Both the position numbers and the translations under genes were made by a program. Under the pieces are notes generated by a model, which was given only the letters and a program-made list of their open reading frames with translations, was not told the DNA's origin and searched no databases. Positions 24,472 to 36,564 of a stretch of DNA of 64,000 bases are shown piece after piece (positions within the stretch are counted from its first letter, which is position 1; every line of letters starts with the position of its first letter). Origin of the DNA: Costus lasius (taxonomy: Eukaryota; Streptophyta; Magnoliopsida; Zingiberales; Costaceae); the NCBI GenBank assembly GCA_027563935.2, contig CM050449.1, positions 8,522,001-8,586,000 of the forward strand, in the 5' to 3' direction.

Positions 24472-25360
24472 ATCTATGTTTTCCTGAACAAGTTTCTATT
24501 GATTAAATGGACACTTGTTGAAAGCATTACCTATTAAATTTTCTGCATATGTTCATATCGACAGTATATACCAAGCATGGTTTTTTGCTTATTTGAGCAA
24601 GTTTAATGCATGCTTTGTGATTTTGGTACTTCCATCACTGCTTGATGCATTTTTCATATTACTAACACAAAGCGAACTCTGAAATTTATGTATTTGAAGT
24701 TTTGAACTATATGAATGATATATAGACTATATCTATGTTTTATTTTCGTTTCATTTGGGCATTATATGAACTACGTTAAGTATTCCTATCAACTGCATGC
24801 GTTTCTACTTTTTTTTTTTCTGAAAAAAAAATGCATGCGTTTCTAAGTTATATTGATAAGTCATTTTAGGCTAAAAATATATTAGATAATTATTATTAAG
24901 TTACTTTTAGACTAAAAATTAACTTTGTATTCTAAGTCATATTGATAAGTCATTTTAGGCTGAATGCCATTCTCATTCATACTCTCAAGTTTCTTTTACA
25001 AAATGAGAAGTTTTATTTTCAATGCATGAATATGACCATTTAATCCCTATAGATCTTACAAGCAGGGGTATGCTAGATTAAGTATTTAGGGTAATCAAAG
25101 TCCAACGATAGGCGTTTGTACTTATCAAAAATCAATTAATTAAATAATAGGATCTAAGATTGTACATGAAATTAGTATGATCATACCACTTCTACTCATA
25201 TATTTTTAACATTTGTTACCCTTTAAGAATGGTTCTCAGTAGTTGAACAACTTTTATCGCAGTATAGGATGTTTGGGAGGCTGATGCTCTTCTGATTCAC
25301 AGCTACAGATATTCTAACAGTGCTGATGGATCTCCACAAGCCATGCACATTATATATTCA
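24472..25360. other. AT-rich spacer between the copia element and the uL22 gene
   Basis: No gene. A short motif containing ATTGATAAGTCATTTTAGGCT occurs twice (about 24852 and 24942), suggesting a local duplication. This would have been the 3' flank of the bZIP gene before the insertion. Confidence 0.4.
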
Positions 25361-25574
25361 ACACTTCGATTAGAGAGGAAATGAAACAAGGACCCCTTGA
25401 TGAAGAGATCGATGCAAAGCCAAACAAGTAAAAGCTACGATCAACATGATGCCTACTTGAAACACAAACACTTTGATTAGAGAGTAAATGAAACGAGGAC
25501 CTCTTGATTAAGAGATCGATGCAAAGCCAAACAAGTAAAAGCTCGGATCAACATGATGCCTACTTGAAACACAT
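25361..25574. repeat. Two-copy 107-bp tandem repeat
   Basis: A unit beginning ACACTTCGATTAGAGAG at 25361 recurs at 25468 as ACACTTTGATTAGAGAG. The copies differ at only a few positions and share ATCGATGCAAAGCCAAACAA and ATCAACATGATGCCTACTTG. It lies about 330 bp beyond the uL22 stop codon, on its 3' side. Confidence 0.85.
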
Positions 25575-25904
25575 TAAGTGGAGAAGCTTACCAAGATATA
25601 GCTAACCTTATCTTAGCTGGAACTGTCTTTCATTATTCAAAATTTTTAAAAAGCTATAAAATTTCTGGTTGACCAAAATACCAAATAATGCTAGAAGGTT
25701 TAACAAATTAAATTTTGTCAGCCTTGGGCGCCAAATATCTTGCGGCAGAAGCCTAGAAAGCTAAAGAGCTAGAAGATACTGTCCAATAGACGAACACTGC
25801 TATCTCAGGGCAGATGCTTCAGCAGCAACAATTAAGTACAATGTTTAATAATGGATCTCTCCGTAACCCTCTGAACAAAAAAAGGCAACACATGCACTGC
25901 AAAG

Positions 25905-28900
25905 TTACGCAGCCGATTCAGACACCTTTCTCTTTCTGCTCCATCTCGGAGTGGTCTCAATGAGCTGATGAGGAACAAGCTGCCTCTCCCGCCTCGTCAA
26001 CTTCTTGTAGTTGCTGACCCGCAGCTTGGCAATCTTAGCCTCCTCTTCTGGGGTGGTTTCCCTCACCACCACTGTTAAGCGGCATTTGGGTCTCACCATC
26101 AAACCATGCCTCCCTTTTGAATGGTAGGACAGTCGCTTCAAATACACACCTTTGCCAACAAAGGCTTCATCTATACACAGTAACAGGCGGATAACAATAT
26201 GAAACTCGCAGATGAGGCACACACTCAAAATAGTTCAAAGGAATAACTTACCTACAAGCAGGCGATCTGCATCCAGTCCATGGTTATGTGTTGCATTAGC
26301 TCTTGCCGAATGTATCACCTGCAGCAGAAGTTGGCAATAATTTTATGAATATAATCTCCAACACTAATAGCTTCTAGTATAATCTTGCGAAGAGATTCAT
26401 CGACTGATTCAATTTTCTGCAGCAAGCAATTATGCGACAATTAACTATACCTGGTAGACAGTCTTAGCAGCACGTTTCACAGTAACTTGCAATTGCAAAA
26501 GAGCGTCTTCAACACGCATCCCACGCACAAGTGTGGCAACCAGATTAACCTTCTTGGGACTCTGAGAATCAAATATGAAATTGATGACGCAACAAGAACC
26601 GGAGTTAAATGGGCTTATTTGTTTTGAAGCATGAGAATAATAGGATAGAGTAAATTAAATTATGTATACTACACCACAATATGTACATGTCATAATTCCA
26701 ATACTTAACAAGCTTATAAATAGAATTTAACGACACATAACACCAACACAATAATTTAGACCTAATCAAAATTCTAACCCTACAATTATAACTATAATAA
26801 TTAAGCAAATCCTAATTCTAATAGGATTAGGATTACTATGGAACTGATTTCCTACTTTTGCCACCACAACAATGTGTATTCAAGAGGTCAGGTTTTGCTT
26901 TCACCATTGTGGTGGGGTATGCGGCAGCTTGTTCCATAGGTTGTACTACATTTTTTTCTTGATTTACCCCAGTGCAAGTGTGCAAAGGCAAAATCAAGAC
27001 AGGGTATACACCACTAGCACTTGGCGTAGTTTACAATACCGTTATCAGTATTAAACTACGCCAAAAACATGATATTGATATTATCAGTCATATAAGATTA
27101 GCAAAATCAGAATTAAAAAAATAAAATAAGAAGAAAATATAATAAATATGAGAATTATTTTTTTTCAAATAAATAAGAACAATAGAAAATGAATTTTAAG
27201 ATATAAATAGTCCATATTGTTTAAAAGGAGTGTAAGATAGGAACACTAAATATTAAGTAGAGTTATATCTATAATAAATTTATTTTTTTAGTTGTATATG
27301 AAAAACAGTTATTTATATTGAAACCCTCAAAAGTCTAACCTCTCACAGTCGGTCATCATGGTTGTAGCGTTTTAGAATCTTCCAGACTAGCTTCAACATT
27401 CGAACAGTGAGAGAGGTTGGTGAGCAATGCCTCAATGAGAGAGGCATCATGGAATGGGGTATTTATGCAACGATATCGGACAATGGGAAAGAGTGTCTAG
27501 GTAGCAAATGACGTCTGCAGTCTGGCACGTGACAAGCTGAGCATCACCAAAAAGTTCCGAGGTAAAACATTTGCAACTAGGATCCAAAATGAGTCATCCA
27601 CATACCCATCTTGGCAATTCAAGCCAATTTGACCACGCTTCTAACCAAACCTTGCCAGATCTCGTTAAAGCCTATCTCTTCGTATCAATTTTTAATTTTG
27701 TACTATATTTTACTGTGTGTAAGAAATAGTGCAAAGTTGTATTTGTTTTCTGGTCCTGTTCCAACTCGGCCAATCTAGATAGAAATAAGAGGATCATGCA
27801 AACTACAGTACTATATCCCTAACCGATCCAAATGTTGTCTACAAGTTTCAGCATCTTTGTTATCACATTGAAACTAATTGAAAACCTGTAGAAAGAAAAA
27901 AAACAGTCTAAGCAATTTTGGCAGAGAACCACCAAAGAGGTTGATCTGAGGTAAACGTGAAAGTTAGGACCCTAAACTTGTGCTACCAAACGACCAACCA
28001 TGTAAAACTCCTCGGGCTAGACCATAGAAATAGTAAAAACAAAGAAGACAAAAAACTAGACATGCTTGAGTTATAACAAATACCTATGCATAACTAAGAA
28101 GAAACTGAATAAAGTTAGGCAAATCACCAACAAAAAGGCCAAATCATGAAATGATTCTGACGAGAGAAGAAACAGAAATAATTAGGCTCATGATCTGGCA
28201 AACAGAATGCAGCATCAGCTGCTGGGTACTATTATAAAATCGAATTAGTTGTAAGACCTATCTTATTCATTAGCTATACAACCCAGTGAATCATAATAGA
28301 AGATTGAATACATAGCTATTGCTGGCGAGCGCGCATCAGACAATGCAACGTACATAAAAAAGTCGCTCCCCACCAAGAATCTACGATGAAAGAATCCAAT
28401 CAGCAAGGAGAAATCTCTGGGCAACATCATATGTCTCACTATGACACGTCTCTACATGTTATGACTGTAGTCATTTTATCATCATCATTTTTAATAATAC
28501 CATAATCAAAGTTCAAACCCAAAACTTTTTGTCGCTATAGTAATGTGATCACTACTGAATAAGTTCTTGTGATTTTTTTTTTATTTTTTTTTCACAAAGT
28601 GGTGTCTAGCAATAGTTCATTATCATTTAAGTCATAAAATGTCATAATTCAATGTAACCTTATTTGTGATAATGTTTTTATCTAGTGTAATCTCGTCATT
28701 GGTATTTAGATAAGCACAAGTTATGGAATATACCATACTAATGCAATTCAAGCATTATATTTCTTGATCCCAACATAGGCTATTCTTACAAATGCAATCG
28801 AGACCTCGTATGGTTTCATTTGAGCAAGCTATATATTTTTTAGCCTCACCTAATTAAAAGATTCAAGACACCAACACTCCTGTTATATAAAAAGGACAAA

Positions 28901-31900
28901 TCCTATCTTGATTAATTATATTACTTTATATGATTTGTAGTATACTCAATTATAATCTTTATTATCAATCAATTACAGGTAATGCTTGATTTCCTACTAG
29001 TCATATAAGAATTCATGGAGTCCAAGGATCATATACTATTATCAAGAATGTTTATGAAACTCGTATAATAATTCACATAATGGTGATTGGTGAATATGTG
29101 TAGTACTTATTCTCTAATATATTAGAGAATAAGTACTACACATACTAGTCTTAATGTATTATCATTGCCTTAATCTATAGTAATAATTAACTAAGAACAG
29201 TTGAAAAATAATCATACTATTAAAATAACTTATATTACACAAGATATCAAGCAAAAATAACAACAATAATACCCTTTATTAAAATATAAATGTGCACATA
29301 ATAAAATATATGGTAAAATCATAATCCAATTATTCGCCTTTATGGCATAAACCAACATTGTCCAACAAGGAGTCAAAGATATTAAAAGAGGTGTCAAGTA
29401 TGCAATATTGAAAGCATTTTGTCATCTTATTAAAGGTATATTTACATGTAATTTGTTAATGAATGAGGATGTGTAGTTAATGTATTTTTTGGCATGAATT
29501 GTACAAGAATCCTAAAATTCTCAATTGCTTCATATCACAATTTGAAAGGAGATAAATTTGCCTAATAACTTAACATAGTACATCAATCTTGTTTAATTGT
29601 GTTAACTTGAACATTAGTGTATTCAACAAGATTTATATCATTCTATAATCTTTCAAGTTCTCCGCTTGCTTGTTCAATATAAAGAAGTTGCAGGTTGCAA
29701 ACCTACATATGAGCTTTCAAAAAAATTTCCAGTTGGATCAGAGCATCATGCATAGCCATTAGTTCCAACATAAAAAAAAAAGAAATATCCAAAAAGAACA
29801 ATTTCTAGCATATAGAAATTTTCACTAAATCACCTTGCATGTGTCCCGCACTCTTAACTTGGCACCGCTCATTAAGAGGAAAAAAAGGAATAAATTTATA
29901 ACAGGAGTAAATATGCACAGGAATAAGCATGTACCTGTCTTATATCTTTCTTAATAGCTTGAACCTTCTGCTGTTTGGTTCCATCCTTCTTTTCAGTCTT
30001 GAAAGATTCTCCCACGAATGGAGTAAGAGGAGAAGAGATGGGTACCATGCTAGAATCTTCTTTTTCAAACAAATTCCTTGAACTAGATATTTGCTGCAAT
30101 GACACCACATGAGTTCAAATACAGCATTTACTGTCTATCAATCTAAAGTAGTTTGTCCAGGGCGAAAAAGAATGACAAATGCAAAGAGAATAGCAATGTG
30201 ACGATTAAAACCACTTCTCTTTACAAGCATGCAAAAGAAAAATCACATGAAAGACAAAGCATTTTTTTATTTTATGCCCCAAAAAAAGTGCAAAAGGGAT
30301 ATTAGACAGTCCAAATTAAAACATAAAATGAGAACTACAAGATCCTGGTCCGCATTTGAAAAGAAAAACATCTAGTACAACATTGCACAAGAATATTTTT
30401 CATCGTCTTGATAACTTGATAGAAATGAAAAGCACATGATAAGACTTGACTTTCTTAAATGCAAATACAACATATTAATATTGTAGGAAAGGATATATAT
30501 TATAACAGTATAACATAAAAATTTCTAATACAAGTAGGTTTTAAAACCATTACCATTTGTTGTACATATTGATATAAAGGACTTCCCCTTTTTGTGGAAG
30601 AAAAATTAGATAGCCGCCACATATGTGCAATTTGGCCTGCAATACGAATGAATTAAGATGTCAATTAGCACAAAAAGATGAGAATTGACTCAGACGCAAT
30701 TATGATTCAAATAACAAGTTAAATTTATGATGAAAAAATTTAAAAAATTAACAAATGTGGTGCTTTAATGAAGTAAATAGTAACAAAAACTATATATATG
30801 TTTGCAATCTGCACTTAGACAGTATAAAGTAAAGATCAAATGTTTCCATACGCATAAAAATGCACGGGCATAAAGATTTAATCTACTGGAGAAGTGAGAT
30901 TTATGAACCGCGCCTTCATCAATTACTTGCCTATATACAAAAAAATATAATGATGATGTACAACAATAATCAAGATTTCAGAATGAGAAACAGTTGTATG
31001 TGGAAATTAACCAGAAAAATCATATTTAAGAAAATATCTATTGGTGAACCTATGTGATGGGAGAGTGGAAAACTATGTGGTGGCAAATTAAGATTCACCC
31101 AAGTATTATGATTATTATTAATTATAGAGTTTTGACTAAGCCTAAATTAATGTATACATATATCTACCCTTAAAGGCTATGTGTATAGGTTTATGTTTGC
31201 TACATAATTTAATACGTAACTTACATTTAATGTATACATATATCTACCCTTAAAGGCTATGTATATAGGTTTATGCTTGCTACATAATTTAATACGTAAC
31301 TTACATAAATTTGGAATAGTATATATAGTTTAATTTAATCTCTCAATCTCATGCTCCAACATAGTATTAGAGAAGGTTTCTATGACTGCTCACACCCACT
31401 CCTCTCTCTGGTATAGTATGCCACTATAATAGTTGTTCATTCATAAATCACACAAGGCCTCTTCACACTAGTACTTTACTTTTCTTGCGACTTAAACATC
31501 TTATTAGAGAAGGTTTCCTCTCCACTATCTCATATTTGATTTCTCTTGCTCCTAATTGTCTATTTTGTCCCTTGAGTATGCCACTGCAAGAGTTGTTCAC
31601 ACATAAATCACATAGTGCCTCATCACTCTAGAACTTAATCATCTTATTTGTCTTCTCTCTCCATGAAAAGTACACCTTTACAAGAGTTGTTTACTCTTGG
31701 AGTTTCATAGTGCCACTCCTTTTTATGAAGTCGTCATGCACCATCCAATATGTATGGTACCTTGTCCAACCTTGTACCAGTGTACGAAATAGGATCAGTA
31801 CTGTTGGATTTATATGGTATATATAGTATGTAAACTATCGAATCGGGTAGTATCGAATAGGACGATGACTTAGTACATTTGAACTATAGTGATCCAAGCA

Positions 31901-32721
31901 AATGCTAGTATACCATTGTAAAGTGACCCTGTGAGATTGAAAAACATGTTTTGTATATCTTCAATATCAATCGTCTCCACCGTCTTCTCTCAAGACTAGG
32001 AGTATGCCTTGCAAGAATTATTCTCTCCTAAGTCTCACAATGGCCTCCTCTTGCCATAGCTTCATGTCTACATTGAGCTCTCAACCAATATCATTGAGTC
32101 ATCATTGCTCCCATGTCTTTGCACCAAGCTAAGCATGATATACATGCTCCAACTTGTAGGGAAGGTTGGAAGGTATAGGAGGTGGTAAATTAGGATCCAC
32201 TTGGTTATTATAGTTATAATTAATTATAGGATTTTGACTAAGTCTAAACATGATTGATATACATGCTCCTAACTTGTAGGGAATGTAGGAAGGTATAGAA
32301 GGTGACAAATTATGATCCACTTAGTTATTATAGTTATAATTAATTATAGGGATTTTGACTAAGGCTAAATTAATGCGTGAGTATTATCTATCCTTGAAGC
32401 CTATATAGTCAAACTTGTTAGGTATTATAATAAGGCAATGTACATAATTTGGTGAAATGTACGTATTTAACTTTAATCTCTCCTATATTTCTCATGCTCC
32501 AATAGATAGCATATCATAGGACTAGATATAGTCATGTATTATCTTGGGCAAAAAAAAGTAGACCATGAATTATCGGAAGGATAGAGATACAAGGTAGAGT
32601 TACCAATGGAATAGTATTTTGTGCAGGTGCTATAGCTAGTTGCAGATGCACGATGATTCTGTTCCAATATATTACTGGCCTCGCGAAAAACAAACTGTAG
32701 ACACCTTTGCCATCCCACCAT
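25905..32721 (-). CDS. Large-subunit ribosomal protein uL22 (L22), mitochondrial type
   Basis: Six exons on the minus strand join in frame to 267 residues: 32721-32604, 30636-30554, 30093-29935, 26561-26451, 26318-26252, 26170-25905. uL22 contacts domains of 23S-like rRNA and lines the exit tunnel of organelle ribosomes. The L22 domain spans about 121-255: SPKKVNLVATLVRGMRVEDA, TVKRAAKTVYQVIHSARANA, NHGLDADRLLV, EAFVGKGVYLKRLSYHSKGR, then RPKCRLTVVVRE. The plant mitochondrial extension KLTRRERQLVPHQLIETTP closes the protein. The N-terminal 120 residues begin MVGWQRCLQFVFREAS, Arg-bearing and almost without acidic residues, fitting a targeting peptide. Introns of 2.0 and 3.4 kb hold tandem repeats and a 50-bp palindrome. 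The nuclear location and extension point to the mitochondrial protein; a plastid destination is less likely. Confidence 0.9.
29095..29144. repeat. 50-bp perfect palindrome in uL22 intron 3
   Basis: Bases 29095-29119 are the exact reverse complement of 29120-29144, centred on AATATATT, with no spacer. The arms contain GTGTAGTACTTATTCTCTAA. A perfect 25-bp hairpin without loop is unusual in unselected AT-rich DNA. It could be a footprint of an excised inverted-repeat element or a recent inverted duplication. Confidence 0.95.
31147..31310. repeat. Two-copy 80-bp tandem repeat in uL22 intron 1
   Basis: A unit with AATGTATACATATATCTACC, CTTAAAGGCTATG and CTACATAATTTAATACGTAA occurs at about 31149 and again at about 31229, nearly identical. 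The sequence before it (31075-31145) resembles the unit at 32190-32360, so the pieces belong to one repeat family. Confidence 0.8.
32110..32365. repeat. Two-copy repeat of about 120 bp in uL22 intron 1
   Basis: The block with ATATACATGCTC, CAACTTGTAGGGAAGGTTGG, GATCCACTTGGTTATTATAG and ATTATAGGATTTTGACTAAG appears twice in a row, with small changes. A diverged third copy lies near 31075-31145. All are in uL22 intron 1; no coding capacity. Confidence 0.8.
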
Positions 32722-33330
32722 GATCACACACTGAGACAATAAAAAAATTGCAAGATTCATAGTCAATAAATGCAAGGAAAATGCTGCAGATAGCATATAA
32801 GAAACGAAAGAGCAGCATAAAAGTGAAGTAGCACTTAAGTGCAGAAATTCCAGCATTTCTAACATTGCTGGCTCATTGTACATCTTCGCATTTCTTCTAA
32901 CACCACCATATTTTCACTGCTTTCATCAACAAGATGACGCTAATGCTCGCTGCTAGCCTAAACCAACACTTGGTGCCCTATTGCTATGACTATAAAATCA
33001 CTTCTGTTATTAAATAAAATTTTAATTTACTGTTTTCCTATCAAATTGTTGATTTCTATATGTTTAAATAATTTATATATGTTTAATTAATTTTTTATTT
33101 ACCATAGTTGTTGATGCAATTATGCAATTAGGGTTGATTTACAATTTTCATATTTATTTTGCTTCTCATGTTCTCATGCAATTTTTGAATTTTTCTTGTA
33201 TATGGAAGTATGCAACTACAGCACTCTTGGTATTATTAATTTATTGAATATATTAGAAGTTTATATAGTTCCTGTACATGTTCCAATTAGTTTCATATTT
33301 CTCACAACTATGTTTTTACATTTGATATAT

Positions 33331-33900
33331 AGGTGGAAAATAATAATGTTTCACATCAATTAGCATCTCACCTTGCTGAAAATTAGTCACAATCAATTGA
33401 AGTTGCAAGTTCTAATCCTCAAGTTCCCACACCAAATGAGCCAAATGATAATATTATTGAAGGAGACACAAATCACACAATAGATAATATTGAGTCTAAG
33501 TACACGTGGGAAGCTCAAAAGTATAGTATAGAATAATTTTAAGAAGACTCAAGTTAATGGGTAGAATAAGTTGCAAAAAATTACTTGGTGGAAAATCAAA
33601 GAATGGTGGAAAATCAAAGAATGGAACCAAGCACTTGTATCAACACATGGAAACTTGCATTCAACGAAAGATTACTACAAGAGGCCAAAAAGTTATCACT
33701 TCTCACATCAAAGATAACTAAGAGTAAACAATAAATGACTTTAGTTATTTATGATCCAAAAATTGCAAAGAAAGAGTTAGCAAGTGCAATAATCATTCGT
33801 GAATCCACTTTCAATAATAGATCATATTGGTTTCAAGAGGTATTCCACTCCAACCTTTATTTAAGGAGGAAAGCAGAAGTCTACATATGTAGTTTATCAA
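33331..33900 (+). pseudogene. hAT-family transposase remnant (BED zinc-finger part)
   Basis: In the plus frames, fragments read SSNPQVPTPNEPNDNIIEGD (about 33406), CKKLLGGKSKNG, TKHLYQHMETCIQRKITTRG (33633 on) and a continuation like DPKIAKKELASAIIIRES. This order (Pro/Asn-rich leader, BED finger with C...H-x5-C, then the YDP..ARKELA..I..HE block) is that of plant hAT transposases. Multiple stops break it, and an 18-bp unit near 33590 is duplicated (GGKSKN twice). Only the N-terminal part is present; no catalytic core or hATC dimerisation domain was seen. Confidence 0.7.
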
Positions 33901-34229
33901 TCTAATTAGTTAAGTTAGATTTCCCCCATCGCACATGAGACTACTCTAGTATTGAATAAGAAGACAGAAAGGTTTTTAGAATTACTAAATACATTTTAAT
34001 TTCGAGATATATCAAGCATCTAAAGAATAGAATTTGAAGATGTATTAAATTATAAAAAAACATGAAAAATGCACGGAACCAAACATGATGAAACACAAAG
34101 TAGCATTCAAGAATCCACAATATCAGAATGCACGCAAGAACCAAGGCATCTTAATTTGATAAGGCAAAAGAGGAGTAGCAATGGAAGTTCGAAGTTTTTT
34201 TTACACCATGAAAGCAATGGACATATAAA

Positions 34230-34385
34230 GAACAATTCTTGTTAAGTTCCACCCAGATAGAACACTATCTTGAACCGAGGGCTGTGAGGGCGTCTGACCC
34301 AACAACCAGGATGAACTTCCATCAGCATGGCTTGAGTTCGCTAGACACCGGGCAGTACCCAGTGAGCTACATCCTATTGTCGGAT
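34230..34385 (-). repeat. Possible tRNA-derived (SINE-like) repeat
   Basis: On the minus strand a stretch reads GGATGTAGCTCACTGGGTAC, close to a pol III A box (TRGCNNANNGG). About 33 bases later comes ACTCAAGCC, which resembles a degenerate B box, and GGTTCAAGATAG follows further on. The GC-rich block stands out in an AT-rich spacer. No full tRNA cloverleaf could be drawn. Confidence 0.3.
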
Positions 34386-34430
34386 GCTTCCGCCAAGGAG
34401 TTACTTCGATTCTTCGCTACTCTTGATTAA

Positions 34431-35589
34431 TTGCATTCAAGCTTCCTTTTCATTGTTTTTGTGTATGTTTTGGCTTAATGATTGTCTACGTCGGTACACG
34501 TTGCACATTTGTACCACAGCGAAGATGTCATATTTACACCTGCATCAATTTCAACCAATCAAATCCATCCCACCCTCAAGCAAAGTGCTTCTTCTCTTCT
34601 TTTAGCTAGTTCTAAATGTTGCTGACAAGAGGAATTAGAGGCTTAGTTCTCGTGAAAGTGAATATTGATGCTTCTAGGAGACAGATGAAAGAAAAAAGCA
34701 AAATTCTTGATTCTTCACATTTTGGGTGATCAAATATAAGAACTTTTCAATTTTTGTCCCGAACACTAGAATATTTTGTATCTTTGACTAGATTAGTTTC
34801 TCACATTAACTCACACAAGTTAGAAAAGTCATTCTCGCTCATTCTCAATATGTTATGGAAAATTTGATCAGAGCTAGTTAGTTTCATTAGAAGGTGCCTT
34901 CACTTGTATTCCATTTCCACAATACTATCTACTAATGGCTTATCAACATAAAATGAGTGTAATAATAAAAGTACAATTTCGTGCAATTATACAACATAGT
35001 ATTCGACCATAGCTGCAACACACTTCCTTAGGTTATGGTTGTGCATTACAATATATTTCTTGTCTTCATTTCTCATTGGAGCCATTATAATAATACATAT
35101 AAGATAACAATTTCCAGACTCATGTTCATCCACCTTAATATATGATACATGACTATAGAAAGTATGTTGTTTAATGAATGTTTTTGCAAACTAATTTCCA
35201 TGGTAATAAATTAATCCATTGATACATCTAAATATCTTTCATACTCAAGCAATCCTTAAAATTTAGAAAGGATACATTTTAATCATTAATTTTCATTCAC
35301 TTACACAAATAAGCTTTGAATCTCAAATAATATTGAACTGTAAACATAAGATTAGGTAGTGGTGGGCAAGCAAATAGATATCATGAACCTGTGTGAAACA
35401 CTGAAATGGAACATAACATAATAGATATCATGAACTTGAATATGCTCTTCCAGTTCACCAAAATATTTGTTTGTTAAAAATTAGTTTTTTGACAAAGGAA
35501 ATCATACGATGACATCACAAAACAACCTACAACCTAATAAGAGAAATCACAGCACAAAAAAATACCATATCAATTAAAAAAGGGCAAAA
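34431..35589. other. AT-rich spacer upstream of uL22
   Basis: No gene or clear repeat recognised. If the GC-rich block at 35590-35990 is the true 5' leader of uL22, this stretch would lie in a leader intron. Confidence 0.35.
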
Positions 35590-35990
35590 ATTCAACACCG
35601 GGCTAGGGATTCGGCCGGACCAGAAGGGCGGCAGAAGGGGATGCCACGGAGAGGCAGAAGAGGGCGGAGGAGGATGGAGAAGGGTGAAGAGGGCGGAAGA
35701 ATGGGAGGCGGAAGAGGTGGAGGGCGGCAAAGGGGAGGCGAAGGTGAGGCGGAGGAGGATGGAGGTGGGCGAAGGAGAGCGGCAGAAGTGGAGGCGGAGG
35801 GAGGCAGAAAATACCTTGTGTTGGCAGCGGCGTCGACCGGCGTTCGACAAGATCGTCGATGGAATGGCAGGGGCGATTGAACGGCAGTGGCGGTGGAACG
35901 GCAGCGACAAGTAGGAGGCACCGTTTGAAGAGAGAAAATAGGGTAAGCGTAACACTCGATAACACGTCTGCTCCTTTTTCACCCGCTTCG
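35590..35990 (-). repeat. GC-rich leader-like block, copy A
   Basis: This block matches 42999-43280 over several conserved runs (GGAGGGAGGCAGAAAATACC, AGGGTAAGCGTAAC, GGCGTTCGA). On the minus strand both contain a donor-like CACAAG/GTATTTTCTG followed by a pyrimidine-rich stretch, as at the end of a plant 5' leader exon. Long overlapping frames on both strands are Pro/Ser- or Gly/Arg-rich and look non-coding. It might be the first untranslated exon of the uL22 gene or of a lost neighbour; this is inference. Confidence 0.5.
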
Positions 35991-36122
35991 GCCAGACAAG
36001 GACAAAGTTTTCTATTTTTCATCCGTCCAAATAAATGAATAAAAATGACTTTTTATTTTTTTTTAATTTTTTTCTGAACTTATAATGTTATTGTTGTAAA
36101 CGACCCCTTAATCATAAATATT

Positions 36123-36127
<5 letters not shown>

Positions 36128-36176
<49 letters not shown>
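36128..36176. repeat. (AT)n microsatellite
   Basis: About 24 uninterrupted AT dinucleotides, just left of the solo LTR. Confidence 0.95.
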
Positions 36177-36183
<7 letters not shown>

Positions 36184-36214
36184 GGTGGGACATTTGTACT
36201 GCTCATGCCCTTTG

Positions 36215-36564
36215 TGTTAGGCCCGGGTTCACCCGGTTCAGCTCAGAGCCTAGTAGGCCTAACCCAGTGGGCCAGATGGTGGCCTAGACTCAAGTTTAGT
36301 CCCACATTGGATGTGGAAGGGACCATTATATGACATATAAGGCTTAGTGAACTTACTATTATTAACTTGGGCTTAAGCATTTTAATATATTGGGCCACGT
36401 TGCAAATCGGATCACCAAATTAATGAATAGTTTACTTACTAAGCGGGAGTTGGGGAGGAAAATTAGCCGGAAACCCTAGGAAGTCTGCGCTCTGGTGTTC
36501 CGCCGGACAACCCTAAGGCAACGGATAAACGCCCGTCCGGGGTTGATCCGACCGGGGCCTGACA
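36215..36564 (+). mobile_element. Solo LTR, about 350 bp
   Basis: It starts TGTTAGGCCCGGG and ends CCGACCGGGGCCTGACA, with the TG...CA ends of an LTR. Flanks are CTTTG and CTTGG, a 4/5 match to a 5-bp target duplication. The last 120 bases (GGTGTTCCGCCGGACAACCC, CAACGGATAA, GATCCGACCGGGG) match the LTR ends of the element at 59470-62784. No second LTR or internal part is nearby. Confidence 0.7.

Noticed and set aside
35527..36022. Long Pro/Ser-rich minus frames and Gly/Arg-rich plus frames
   Set aside because: Simple GC-rich repeats of GGCGGAAG type; overlapping frames on both strands with no conserved motif.
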